NCBI RefSeq assembly: GCF_003097315.1
Contig: NZ_QDDL01000001.1
Span: 1,302,001-1,366,000 of the forward strand
DNA length: 64,000 bases
Reading direction: 5' to 3'
From: Pelagibaculum spongiae
GTDB lineage: Bacteria > Pseudomonadota > Gammaproteobacteria > Enterobacterales > Pelagibaculaceae
A model generated the notes under the pieces. That model was not told the origin of the DNA, did no database searches, and saw nothing but the letters and a program-made list of their open reading frames with translations. Shown here piece after piece: positions 1 to 8,295 of this stretch. Each line of letters starts with the position of its first letter. Within the stretch, counting starts at the first letter, position 1. Made by a program: the position numbers and the translations under genes.

Positions 1-216
1 CCAACTACGTCTCGGGTCATCAGAAATATACTGACCTTCATATGATTGGCCGATGGTTTCAAAAGCTGACATTTTAGTCAGCCATTCATGGCCCATTGGC
101 GTTCCATTTCCAACAATAGCTGCACCAGCACCGCTCTGAGTAAAAGCATGCGAAACAGAAAAAGACTGCAACCCAAGCAACACCACCGCCAATGAAGTTT
201 TTGATAATTTAAACAC
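1..216 (-). CDS. Partial secreted protein, unknown function (N-terminal 72 residues)
   Basis: This gene runs off the left edge, so only its N-terminus is visible. A GTG codon at 216-214 follows an AGAGGT ribosome-binding site and opens a frame with no stop to position 1. The first 24 or so residues form a signal peptide: a short basic start, then a hydrophobic stretch, then SVSHAF. The mature part begins QSGAGAAIVGNGTPMGHEW. I do not recognise the family. Export to the periplasm or beyond is inferred only from the signal peptide. The gene was found by translating the minus strand by eye. Confidence 0.6.
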   Translation of the reverse strand, partial: MFKLSKTSLAVVLLGLQSFSVSHAFTQSGAGAAIVGNGTPMGHEWLTKMSAFETIGQSYEGQYISDDPRRSW

Positions 217-565
217 AACATACCTCTATACTTTTTTATATCATCGATTTTACTAACGAGGAAAACATATAAATCTCAAAGATAAAGTCACTATTTGCAT
301 AGTCATTCAACCCTTGCTTTTGTATGTTTTTTAAATACACCGATTTCATGCCTGACGTAGCATTTTAACAAGATGAAAATATAATGTGACATTAAATCAT
401 GAAAATTTGTTGCTATAGAATAAATAAAAACATACAAAAAATATTGAAAGTGTCAGCTTTTTTTGAAAAGAGCTTCTATAGCTTTCAACCGGCACTATTT
501 GCTAACCTGCTTACAAATAAAAAAGAAAATTCTGGATAGCATGACTATCTAGCACAGAGGCAACT
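217..565. other. Intergenic region, divergent promoters expected
   Basis: An AT-rich 349-bp gap between the minus-strand secreted protein and the plus-strand dehydrogenase. Promoters for both must lie here, but I see no convincing operator, repeat or small gene. Confidence 0.5.
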
Positions 566-1336
566 ATGCAGCTTAGGGACAAGACTGTACTGATTACTGG
601 AGCGTCTTCGGGAATTGGCCGTGCAATAGCGATCAAGCTGGCACAACAAAACAATCAAATCATCATTACTGCCCGGCGTAGCGACTTACTACAACAGGTG
701 CAGCAAATTATCGAAGCCGATGGCGGCCAATGCTTAGCTATTACCGCTGATGCTTTGGATCAGAATGCAGCAAGCGCAATTGTTAAATCCGCGGCAGCCA
801 GATTTGGCAATATAGATGCTGCGTTGCTCAACATCGGAGATGGGCCATCAATGAACATGGCTACGATTAGCGCCGATGAAGTCAAACAGAACATGCGGAT
901 CAACTACGACACTATGGTCAATTATTTGATTCCGCTAATTGAACAAATGAAATCGCAAAAACATGGATTGATTGCTCAAACCAATTCATTAGCCGGTTTC
1001 GTCGGCTTACCCATGCAAGGCCCATACTCTGCTGCTAAATCTGCCGGTCGAATATTGTTTGATTCTTGCAGAATTGAATTAAAGCCATGGAACATCAAGA
1101 TGGTGTCATTACACCCAGGGTTCGTTGCGACGGAGCGAGTCGCTTCTGATGGTATTCCTGCACCATTTGAAATAACTGAGCAACAAGCAGTCAATTACAT
1201 TATTCGTGGTATGCAAAAACAAAAGAATGACTTCTTGTTTCCCTTTACACTTCGTTGGCTTATCCGGTTGGCGCGAGTATTACCGAAATCATTAATTGGA
1301 AAGATTACTCAATCATCTGTACCTGAAAACTACTGA
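566..1336 (+). CDS. Short-chain dehydrogenase/reductase (SDR family)
   Basis: A classical SDR oxidoreductase of 256 aa. The N-terminal Rossmann motif TGASSGIG (residues 11-18) binds NAD(P)H. The catalytic residues are Ser141, Tyr154 and Lys158, in the YSAAK motif. The usual NNAG motif is altered to NIGD (89-92). After the fold the C-terminus ends in a basic amphipathic stretch (about 225-250), which in related proteins can give membrane association. A weak ribosome-binding site, CAGAGG, precedes the ATG. It is a single gene followed by a shared terminator and is convergent with the eut operon. The substrate cannot be read from the sequence, and nothing ties it to ethanolamine metabolism. Confidence 0.9.
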   Translation: MQLRDKTVLITGASSGIGRAIAIKLAQQNNQIIITARRSDLLQQVQQIIEADGGQCLAITADALDQNAASAIVKSAAARFGNIDAALLNIGDGPSMNMATISADEVKQNMRINYDTMVNYLIPLIEQMKSQKHGLIAQTNSLAGFVGLPMQGPYSAAKSAGRILFDSCRIELKPWNIKMVSLHPGFVATERVASDGIPAPFEITEQQAVNYIIRGMQKQKNDFLFPFTLRWLIRLARVLPKSLIGKITQSSVPENY

Positions 1337-1354
1337 GTATTTTTTTGCCATATA

Positions 1355-1392
1355 AAAAACGCCATCCCAGATAGCTGGAATGGCGTTTTATT
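1355..1392. terminator. Bidirectional terminator
   Basis: Hairpin with AACGCCAT (1358-1365) pairing with ATGGCGTT (1380-1387), extended by CCAG/CTGG across one mismatch. A-rich DNA lies on the left and a T-run on the right, so it can end both the SDR gene and the convergent eut operon. Confidence 0.85.
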
Positions 1393-1406
1393 TTTGCCCA
1401 CGCTAT

Positions 1407-2138
1407 TTAAAGCTCTTCGGCGGTGTAAACCCGAAGTTTGTGCAGCTTGATATAGTCTTTGGCTAAAGGGGTAATGATCGCCCCTGTGCATAATTGAACC
1501 TGACTATGCCCTTGCTCGTGGAGCCTGCGAAGTTGCTTTTCTTGAATCAGCTTGCCATCTAATATGGCTTTGGCAGAAATCAAGAGCTCTGGTTGATTAA
1601 TTGAACAAACCTTATCCTTACAGGAAAGTTTTTTAACATCAACCTCTTGCATTTTTCCCGAGTCAATTCGGGGCGCATTGTTGCCAGATTGTGCTTCGAT
1701 TTCTGTGATTTGGCGCACGTACTTACTAACACCAAAAGCAAAAATTGACTCAAGTCGTTTTTCTAACAATGAGAATACAACCGGGTTAGCCGTTTGCTGA
1801 CATTGTAAAAAAGAAACGCCTGGTTCATATATCCAAACATCTACACCATTAAGTAGTGCATTTAAAATGGCTTCAACTCGAGCGTCTTCTGCTTTGGCTT
1901 CAGCCAGCAGGCTTAAGAAAGGCAAATCCATTTCACTAATTAGAATCGGCTGCTGATCTTCGCCACCACCTTGTGAAAATGGCTGCAGTTCATAGCAATC
2001 AAAATCAGATAAATCTTCTGGAATAGCACCTAAAACGCGCAATGCCTGCTTTGGTTGCAGTGCCTGTAACACACTATTATCTGACAAAGCCGCCATCACG
2101 GTACGCGTAATCTGATCTATTAATTGCTCATTAATCAT
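1407..2138 (-). CDS. BMC-locus protein resembling the eut_hyp (TIGR02536) family
   Basis: Last gene of the eut operon, 243 aa, starting 2 nt after the eutJ stop. It resembles a poorly characterised family known from ethanolamine microcompartment operons, mainly of Firmicutes (TIGR02536, recalled, not searched). The likeness is a central section on a resettable flavoprotein-like fold (about 45-135, including DVWIYEPG) and a C-terminal segment with TPLAKDYIK that recurs in several BMC-associated proteins. The first 18 residues form an amphipathic helix of the type that targets cargo into microcompartments. A cysteine cluster (CKDKVC, about 173-178) may bind metal. No enzymatic role is established. 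The family match is the weakest in this operon. Confidence 0.55.
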   Translation of the reverse strand: MINEQLIDQITRTVMAALSDNSVLQALQPKQALRVLGAIPEDLSDFDCYELQPFSQGGGEDQQPILISEMDLPFLSLLAEAKAEDARVEAILNALLNGVDVWIYEPGVSFLQCQQTANPVVFSLLEKRLESIFAFGVSKYVRQITEIEAQSGNNAPRIDSGKMQEVDVKKLSCKDKVCSINQPELLISAKAILDGKLIQEKQLRRLHEQGHSQVQLCTGAIITPLAKDYIKLHKLRVYTAEEL

Positions 2139-2140
2139 GA

Positions 2141-3034
2141 TTAAACACGGCCTCCAGCTGCCTGATTTTTCAACTGCATTGCATCCATAGCACTAATTGC
2201 AATACCTAGCGGTGTAATTAAAAATGGATTAACTGGTTTATGAGTTGCTACACCTGTTTGCTTTTCAATAATATTTTCAAAATCAGGTAAGCAACAAGTA
2301 CCACCGGCTAAGTACAAGTTATGAACTTCGTGGCCCACTAGATGGTTTTTTACCAAAGTGCCCATTTTTTCAATTACTGGCCGCACGATACCAACAATTT
2401 CTCTATGGCGAGAACTGTCTTTTTTTAATGTTTCGGCTTCATCAAATGGAATACGGAAATTACCCGCTAATACCAGAGATAAATGGGTACCACCGGTTGG
2501 CTCGTCCATGGTGTAAATGACTTTGCCATCTTTAAATATCGATAAACCGGTAGTGCCACCACCAATATCAATCACGCCGCCATTCTGAATTTCCAACACA
2601 CGGTTTGCTGCGGTCGGTTCATCCAGCATATTGATAATTTCTAAGCCACAAGCTTCAACCACATACTTATGGGCTTTACATTCTGCTTCTGCGGTATTGG
2701 AAGGCATGGCAATTGCGGCATATTGCAATTCAAAACTAGTTCTGCCAGTTTTTTCACAAATACGCTGTTCAAGCTTTTCTTTAAGTTGGCGAACAATTCT
2801 TTGGGCGCCCATAAAGTCGACCACTAGGCCATCTTTAAGTACCTGGGCAAACTGCATCTCAGTTGCGACAGCTTGCCCATTTTCGTTTAGCACCACTAAA
2901 ACAATATATGCGGTACCTAAATCGACACCAACAACCAGTTTGGATGGATCAGTAATTTCACCCACTTCTTCAAGGCTTTTTTCGACAGCCTCAATTCGGC
3001 GTTTTACCTTTTCGCAATCAAAATTGCTAGCCAA
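2141..3034 (-). CDS. eutJ: EutJ, Hsp70-like ethanolamine utilisation chaperone
   Basis: Actin/Hsp70-fold ATPase of 297 aa, the usual EutJ size. Phosphate-binding loops are visible as VGVDLGTAY (about 35-43) and DIGGGTTGL (about 156-164), with a later LAGGTC loop (about 243-248). EutJ is presumed to help lyase or shell assembly; the function is not firmly known. The start is a TTG codon at 3034, chosen because AGGAG lies 8 nt upstream and no ATG is better placed. A gap of about 140 nt separates it from pduL, and 2 nt separate it from the last gene. Confidence 0.85.
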   Translation of the reverse strand: MASNFDCEKVKRRIEAVEKSLEEVGEITDPSKLVVGVDLGTAYIVLVVLNENGQAVATEMQFAQVLKDGLVVDFMGAQRIVRQLKEKLEQRICEKTGRTSFELQYAAIAMPSNTAEAECKAHKYVVEACGLEIINMLDEPTAANRVLEIQNGGVIDIGGGTTGLSIFKDGKVIYTMDEPTGGTHLSLVLAGNFRIPFDEAETLKKDSSRHREIVGIVRPVIEKMGTLVKNHLVGHEVHNLYLAGGTCCLPDFENIIEKQTGVATHKPVNPFLITPLGIAISAMDAMQLKNQAAGGRV

Positions 3035-3173
3035 TTGAAATACTCCTAATAAAGCAGCTGTCTAACGCAGAAACTACGCTAGCCACATACGCTTTATCAA
3101 ACTTTCAAAAAAGCCAGCGATTTCAAATAAAACACTGGCCTAATTAAAATAAAATTTATTTAAAACGAACCGA

Positions 3174-3809
3174 CTAGCAGGATCTCGCGATCACTTCACC
3201 AACAGTGTTCGGCATGAGATCGACCGCATTCGCTTCATCAAAATCGATGTGCATGGATAATGAAAAACGAGAATTAACTCGAACCAATACATCATTAAAC
3301 GTAATGCCGCGGCCACATTGTACTTTCACGTCAACTTCATCCTTATCCTTAACACCTAAACGTTCGGCATCTTCTGGCGTCATATGAATATGGTTGCGTG
3401 CAACAATGACACCTTCGTTTAAGGTGACAAAATTAGTACCGGCAGTCATTACTAAACCTGGCGAACCTTTCACATTACCTGATTCCCTGATTGGGGCATC
3501 TACACCAACAATTCGAGCATCGGTACGTGATAATTCAGCTTGGGTTTCTGGGCGAGCTGGGCCTAACACAGCAACGTTTTGCAACATGCCTTTAGGGCCA
3601 ATAAGATTGACTCGTTCCTGACACAGGTATTGACCTGGCTGGGATAATTCTCTTTTTGGCGTTAGCTGATGGCCACGACCAAATAAAATATCTACATCCT
3701 TCTGGCAAAGATGGACATGCCGACCTGATGCTTCAACAGGAATAGTGTTTTTTCCCTGAAATTCGGCAATCACCTTGTCGATAATCTGAACGATTTGCTG
3801 CTGATTCAT
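3174..3809 (-). CDS. pduL: PduL-type phosphate propanoyl/acetyltransferase
   Basis: Phosphotransacylase of the PduL family (211 aa). It converts acetyl-CoA plus phosphate to acetyl phosphate and CoA, recycling CoA inside the compartment. Metal-binding histidines are visible in GRHVHL (about 29-34), RNHIHM (about 138-143) and MHIDFDEAN near the C-terminus. The first 18 residues (MNQQQIVQIIDKVIAEF) form an amphipathic helix like known encapsulation peptides. PduL replaces the unrelated EutD enzyme of enteric eut operons. It lies 339 nt downstream of the EutM gene, the largest gap in the operon, so it may be expressed at a lower level. Confidence 0.92.
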   Translation of the reverse strand: MNQQQIVQIIDKVIAEFQGKNTIPVEASGRHVHLCQKDVDILFGRGHQLTPKRELSQPGQYLCQERVNLIGPKGMLQNVAVLGPARPETQAELSRTDARIVGVDAPIRESGNVKGSPGLVMTAGTNFVTLNEGVIVARNHIHMTPEDAERLGVKDKDEVDVKVQCGRGITFNDVLVRVNSRFSLSMHIDFDEANAVDLMPNTVGEVIARSC

Positions 3810-4148
3810 TTCTTTGCCTGTACTGCAATTAATTCCTATAAGAAACCAACTGCGTGCTATTCAACTGAGTCCAAAACTATTGACCTGAACCTTTTCAGAT
3901 TAAAACTAAAGATTCAGATTAAAGTCTCTTTTTGCGCTTTGTAGTATTTTCTATGATTTGTTTGTGCCTTACAGCACTAGCTGCCATTCAATTACTTCAA
4001 TTAGATAGCTGCTGGAAAAAACCAACAGCTACCCAATAAGCGCTGCAACTTAAAAAACATCAAGCTGCAGCACTTTCCTGGCAGGTGTTCTTTTTAATCG
4101 AAATTTTAAGCACACAGCGCTTCATGCATAAAATATCGATTTAAAAAA
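3810..4148 (-). other. Long intra-operon gap with a hairpin between eutM and pduL
   Basis: No gene is visible in these 339 nt. A stem-loop pairs GCTGCAACTT (4042-4051) with AAGCTGCAGC (4062-4071), one mismatch. Lacking a clear U-tract, it looks more like an RNA-processing or stability element than a strong terminator. An internal promoter for pduL-eutJ is also possible. Confidence 0.45.
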
Positions 4149-4436
4149 TTACTTAACCTGAGTTTGAGGCAGGATAATTTCTACTTCGTTATGTGGACGT
4201 GGGATAACGTGTACAGAGATCAGCTCTCCAACACGCTCAGCTGCTGCTGCGCCTGCGTCAGTTGCTGCTTTAACCGCGCCAACATCACCGCGAACCATTA
4301 CAGTTACCAGACCACCGCCAACCATCTCTTTACCAACCAGAGTTACGTTAGCTGCTTTAACCATTGCGTCAGCAGCTTCTACAGCGCCAACCAGACCTTT
4401 GGTTTCGATCATTCCCAGTGCGTTAGTAATTGACAT
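4149..4436 (-). CDS. eutM: EutM-like hexameric BMC shell protein
   Basis: A single-BMC-domain protein of 95 aa, the main facet protein of ethanolamine compartments. The family signature is clear: [17 protein letters not shown] at the N-terminus, [11 protein letters not shown] in the middle, and [11 protein letters not shown]-type sequence near residue 80 (here [11 protein letters not shown]). It has a strong AGGAGA ribosome-binding site 8 nt before the ATG, as expected for an abundant shell subunit. It lies between eutE and pduL. Confidence 0.93.
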   Translation of the reverse strand: MSITNALGMIETKGLVGAVEAADAMVKAANVTLVGKEMVGGGLVTVMVRGDVGAVKAATDAGAAAAERVGELISVHVIPRPHNEVEIILPQTQVK

Positions 4437-4462
4437 AATAATTTTCTCCTGTCAGGTATAAA

Positions 4463-5941
4463 TTAGATATTTTGTAAACGTTGCATAATCAATTTGGTCA
4501 ACTGGTCGACATCGACTTCAGCTGCCTGATTACAAGATTCAGCAGTGCTTGAGCATACTGGCGCTGCAGCCAATTCTTCTGGCTCACAAATGCCATAAGC
4601 GACATACCGAATATTCAACAAATTAAGCGGAGTTACATTGTCCGAGGTCGCGGAACCACCAACACTGCCACAACCAAGTGTGAATGCTGGTGAAATTCCG
4701 GTCGTTGCGCCAACACCACCATGGGTAGATGGCGTATTTACAACTAAACGGGACACTGGTTTCTTCAACGCGAATTCGCGGACTAAGGCGTCATCTTTAG
4801 TATGAAGGGCTAAAGTGTGGCCTGCACCCATATAGGTCAATAATTCGATGCAGTGATTACAAGCTTGGTGGCTATCTTCAACGACATAGAAACCTAAAGT
4901 TGGGCATAATTTTTCCCAGCTAAATGGATATTTTTTACCCACATTTTCCACCGGCTGCTCGGCAACTAATACTCGAGTACCTTCAGGAACGGTAATGCCA
5001 GCCATTTCAGCCAGAACCATTGCACTTTTACCAACCACCTTGGCATTTAATCCGCCGCGAGCATTGGTCAGTAATTTTTCCATTGCTGCAATTTCCCAAT
5101 GATTCAGGAAATAACAATCTTCATTTACTAATGCCTGCTTCACTTTTTCTGCAATGCAAGATTCAGTAACAACATGCTGCTCAGATGCGCAAACCGTGCC
5201 GTAATCAAAAGTCTTGGAAAGCACAATATGACGTGCTGCTTTTTCGATATCAGCAGACCGTTCAATAAATGCAGGAACATTACCCGGCCCAACACCCAGC
5301 GCAGGATTACCTGAGCTATAGGCTGCGTGAACCATTGCAGAACCACCAGTTGCCAGAATAATTCCGGTACCTGAATTGCTCATTAATTCTTTGGTGCCTT
5401 CTTGCGTAGGCGTTAGCATCAAGCCGATCATATCTTCAGAAACACCGCAGCGATGCAGTACTTCTTTTAAAATACGAACCGTTTCACTAATAGATTTTAA
5501 TGCACCAGGATGCGGGCTCATGATGACCGCGTTACCAGCTTTCAAGCTGATAATAGCTTTATAAATGGTGGTTGAGGTTGGGTTAGTCGACGGAATTAAT
5601 GCCGCTACAACGCCAAAAGGAACACCCACTTTAATCAGCTTCTTTTCTGGAACTTCTTCGATAATTCCAATGGTCCGCATATCCTTGATGGATTCCAGCA
5701 AAATGCGGGATGCCAACAAGTTTTTGGTGGTTTTATCTTCCACCTTACCGAATCCAGTTTCTGCAACTGCCATTTCTGCCAGACGTACCGCATCACGCTC
5801 ACCAGCTAAAGCCAGTTCACGACAAATGCTATCAACCTTTTGTTGGTCGAAATCTGCAAAAACTTGCTGGGCTTTAGTCGCCCGGCGAATCAAGTTGCGG
5901 ACTTCCTGAACCGACAGTAAATCTCTGTCCAGTCCTTCCAT
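4463..5941 (-). CDS. eutE: EutE, CoA-acylating acetaldehyde dehydrogenase
   Basis: An aldehyde dehydrogenase of 492 aa in the EutE/PduP family; it oxidises acetaldehyde with CoA and NAD to acetyl-CoA in the compartment lumen. The catalytic cysteine is Cys251, in TVCASEQ, and the nucleotide-binding loop is around NPTSTTIYKAI (about 120-130). The C-terminus carries an extra tail: a low-complexity linker (about 455-475) and then a final amphipathic helix (DVDQLTKLIMQRLQNI) that looks like a C-terminal encapsulation peptide. An AGGTGA ribosome-binding site precedes the start, 13 nt after the EutK-like gene. Confidence 0.93.
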   Translation of the reverse strand: MEGLDRDLLSVQEVRNLIRRATKAQQVFADFDQQKVDSICRELALAGERDAVRLAEMAVAETGFGKVEDKTTKNLLASRILLESIKDMRTIGIIEEVPEKKLIKVGVPFGVVAALIPSTNPTSTTIYKAIISLKAGNAVIMSPHPGALKSISETVRILKEVLHRCGVSEDMIGLMLTPTQEGTKELMSNSGTGIILATGGSAMVHAAYSSGNPALGVGPGNVPAFIERSADIEKAARHIVLSKTFDYGTVCASEQHVVTESCIAEKVKQALVNEDCYFLNHWEIAAMEKLLTNARGGLNAKVVGKSAMVLAEMAGITVPEGTRVLVAEQPVENVGKKYPFSWEKLCPTLGFYVVEDSHQACNHCIELLTYMGAGHTLALHTKDDALVREFALKKPVSRLVVNTPSTHGGVGATTGISPAFTLGCGSVGGSATSDNVTPLNLLNIRYVAYGICEPEELAAAPVCSSTAESCNQAAEVDVDQLTKLIMQRLQNI

Positions 5942-5954
5942 ATCAGCTCACCTA

Positions 5955-6626
5955 CTATTTAGAATTACCGTTGCTTAAATGCGCCAAAATGGCTTCGATT
6001 AACTGATTTTTCTTAGCGAACTTAATTTCATTTCGGCTCATTGAAAAATCTTCGAAGTTTCTGGCTAATTGCCGCAACTTAATTGTTTTCTGCAATCTCA
6101 AAGTTTCATCAGTCACTGGTTGCTCTTGCTCGGCATCCATTACTGTTGTCTCTGAAATTACATTAGAATTTTCTACTGGCTCAGGCTTTACCTGCTCAGA
6201 TTGTTTTTCAACAACTTGCGCAGTTTCAATATCAGGGGTATTAACAATGACTACTTGTTTAGCCTTTGTTCTTTGAACCTCTGCATCTTGAAGGTCTGTT
6301 TCCTGCGTCAGCACATTACTTGAAACACTGGATGCGGATTGATTGGCAATGGAACCTGGCGTCCATAAAATACCGCAAAGCTCTTCTGATGGACGTGGAA
6401 TCACATGGGTGGAAACCACCGTACCCACTCTTGCCGCCGCTTCACTGCCTGCTGCCACAGCAGCTTGTACCGCTGCAACATCACCACGAACAATTACTGT
6501 CACCAAACCAGCTTTTGCCAGCTCAATACTTTCCACGGTGACCCAAGCTGATTTAACAGCTGCGTCTGCCGCTTCAATGGCCGGGGGATATCCCAAGGTT
6601 TCAATTAAACCTGCTGCTTGACTCAT
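5955..6626 (-). CDS. eutK: EutK-like BMC shell protein with long C-terminal extension
   Basis: A shell protein of 223 aa built from an N-terminal BMC domain (about 1-95, with VRGDVAAVQAA and VSTHVIPRP motifs), a polar linker rich in Gln, Glu and Val (about 95-175), and a small C-terminal domain (about 175-220). In enteric EutK the extra domain is a helix-turn-helix with a proposed nucleic-acid role. Here the tail (LRQLARNF ... AKKNQLIEAIL) looks more like a Rho-N/SAP-type helix-turn-helix. The BMC part is closely similar to EutM. The symbol rests on architecture and position, so treat it as EutK-like. Confidence 0.75.
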   Translation of the reverse strand: MSQAAGLIETLGYPPAIEAADAAVKSAWVTVESIELAKAGLVTVIVRGDVAAVQAAVAAGSEAAARVGTVVSTHVIPRPSEELCGILWTPGSIANQSASSVSSNVLTQETDLQDAEVQRTKAKQVVIVNTPDIETAQVVEKQSEQVKPEPVENSNVISETTVMDAEQEQPVTDETLRLQKTIKLRQLARNFEDFSMSRNEIKFAKKNQLIEAILAHLSNGNSK

Positions 6627-6655
6627 GAATTAATTCCGTCTGGTTCAGGCATTGA

Positions 6656-7309
6656 TTAAAAAAGTTTTGGTTCGTCAGCGATCGCGATAACGGCATCAGC
6701 AAATGCTTCACAAGCTGCTTTACAAGCAGACTGCGAACCTGTCAGCAAACCACCACCGAAGTTGGTTTCTGAAGGCGGTTCAAATAAAGTCGCCAACTGA
6801 ACATCAGCCGCTTTTAATGCAGCATCAATACCGACCATAGATTCCAATGGAGGGGCAATTAAATAAGCTAGCGCGCCACCTTCTTCGGTTTCCGCCATGT
6901 CCGCTAAAAAAGCGCCGGTGCGAGATACGGTCTGTGCGTAATAACAAATGCTGTCTTCATCGTTTGCGCTATAAAACGCAAATTCATTTTCAATACAGTC
7001 AATTGCTCTATTTAATCCACTTCGAATTTCATCTGGATTTGGCCCAGCTAAAATACCGATAACTTCACCCGCTAATGCGGTATTCGCATTGGCAGCGCCA
7101 CCGTAGAATGACTTACCCAGCACCACTTTTACTTCTGCATGCTTGGTTGCTTCATCTAGTGCGCAATAAGTCACATCATCGCAATCTGAAGTAATCAAAC
7201 CGATTGAGCGCCAGCCCTGGGGCAGTTTTAACTGCTTGGCCATAGCTTCATCAACATTTGGGATCATTTTTACACTAAGTACCGATGCACCGAGACGATC
7301 GCCTTTCAT
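6656..7309 (-). CDS. eutL: EutL, trimeric tandem-BMC shell protein
   Basis: 217 aa, close to the usual 219 of EutL. The sequence follows the family throughout: GLITSDCDDVTY (about 38-49), GEVIGILAGPNPDE, AYLIAPPLESMVGIDAALKA and LTGSQSACKAACEAF in the second half. EutL forms trimers of tandem BMC domains with a central gated pore, thought to let ethanolamine or cofactors pass. Its ribosome-binding site is GAGGAT. It lies 24 nt after eutC. Confidence 0.95.
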   Translation of the reverse strand: MKGDRLGASVLSVKMIPNVDEAMAKQLKLPQGWRSIGLITSDCDDVTYCALDEATKHAEVKVVLGKSFYGGAANANTALAGEVIGILAGPNPDEIRSGLNRAIDCIENEFAFYSANDEDSICYYAQTVSRTGAFLADMAETEEGGALAYLIAPPLESMVGIDAALKAADVQLATLFEPPSETNFGGGLLTGSQSACKAACEAFADAVIAIADEPKLF

Positions 7310-7333
7310 GTTTTTATCCTCAATTTTTTAATG

Positions 7334-8275
7334 CTAGAGCTTGAGCTCAACGCCACTCATTTTCTGGTCAGCAATTTTTCTCACAATATTCGCCACATGG
7401 GCACCTGCTTCTGCAGACGGTGTTCCACGCTTATGAATATTGGAAACTACGGTACGGTTTGCTTCAGGCATTCCGCGCGTTCCGCGCCAGGTCAAATAAG
7501 CGCCCATAGACTCACCGGTTGCCAAGCCAGGGCGCTCTCCTACCAGACAAACAGTGACATCGGCATTAGTAACTTCGGTAACATGATCCATTGCACCGAC
7601 ACGGCCGTATTTAACAAATATCGGCTTGCCGACTTTTAACCCGTAACCTTCCAGACCCTGCTTTAATGCAGGCAGGATGTTTTCCAGATTGGCAGTAATC
7701 GCTGTTGAAGAAAGACCATCACACACAACAATTTGCACCTGGGCTTCATTGAATCGTGCATCGCGACTCATTTCTGCTTTCAGCTTTTCAATACTGGCAT
7801 CGTTAAGAATTCTTCCGAGGTCTGGACGTGTGACATACATGTCTTTGTCATCGACTCGGGTTTGCAAAGAAACCAGCTGATTTCTTTCGATAAATTCGTC
7901 AGGTACATCATTAAAAACCGCATCAATTGCTACCGCATGGTCAGCGCGAAAACGCAACATAGTCAGTGTTTTATAACGTGGCCCTGCGTGGCCAATACCC
8001 AAGCGAGCAGGCGTTTTAGCCTTCAGCTTCATGTATTCTTCACGGTTTTCTGGATTATCAATCGCCATATATTCCGAAGTATCTATCTCGGTAATATCGA
8101 CTAATTGATCATCTGCTACATCATCAATTATCGTTGCACTTTCATTAGTGCTTTTAACGACACTTGCAGTAGCAGCTTCTATTTGGGACTGAAGCAGTTC
8201 TGGCTTGAGTTCATCCGGGTTAATTTCCGAAAGCACTTTGCCGATCAGACTTTTCAGTTCTTGTTCTGAAATCAT
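7334..8275 (-). CDS. eutC: EutC, ethanolamine ammonia-lyase small subunit
   Basis: Small subunit (313 aa) of the adenosylcobalamin-dependent lyase that splits ethanolamine into acetaldehyde and ammonia. The conserved core starts near residue 88 (TPARLGIGHAGPRYKT) and includes RPDLGR, VVCDGLSSTA and the C-terminal GERPGL and NIHKRGTP stretches. The N-terminus is a variable segment headed by an amphipathic helix (MISEQELKSLIGKVLSEI), matching the position of the known EutC targeting peptide. I use the ATG at 8275, with AGGAGT 8 nt upstream, rather than the TTG one codon earlier. Confidence 0.95.
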   Translation of the reverse strand: MISEQELKSLIGKVLSEINPDELKPELLQSQIEAATASVVKSTNESATIIDDVADDQLVDITEIDTSEYMAIDNPENREEYMKLKAKTPARLGIGHAGPRYKTLTMLRFRADHAVAIDAVFNDVPDEFIERNQLVSLQTRVDDKDMYVTRPDLGRILNDASIEKLKAEMSRDARFNEAQVQIVVCDGLSSTAITANLENILPALKQGLEGYGLKVGKPIFVKYGRVGAMDHVTEVTNADVTVCLVGERPGLATGESMGAYLTWRGTRGMPEANRTVVSNIHKRGTPSAEAGAHVANIVRKIADQKMSGVELKL

Positions 8276-8295
8276 CAAGTATTACTCCTCGGCAG

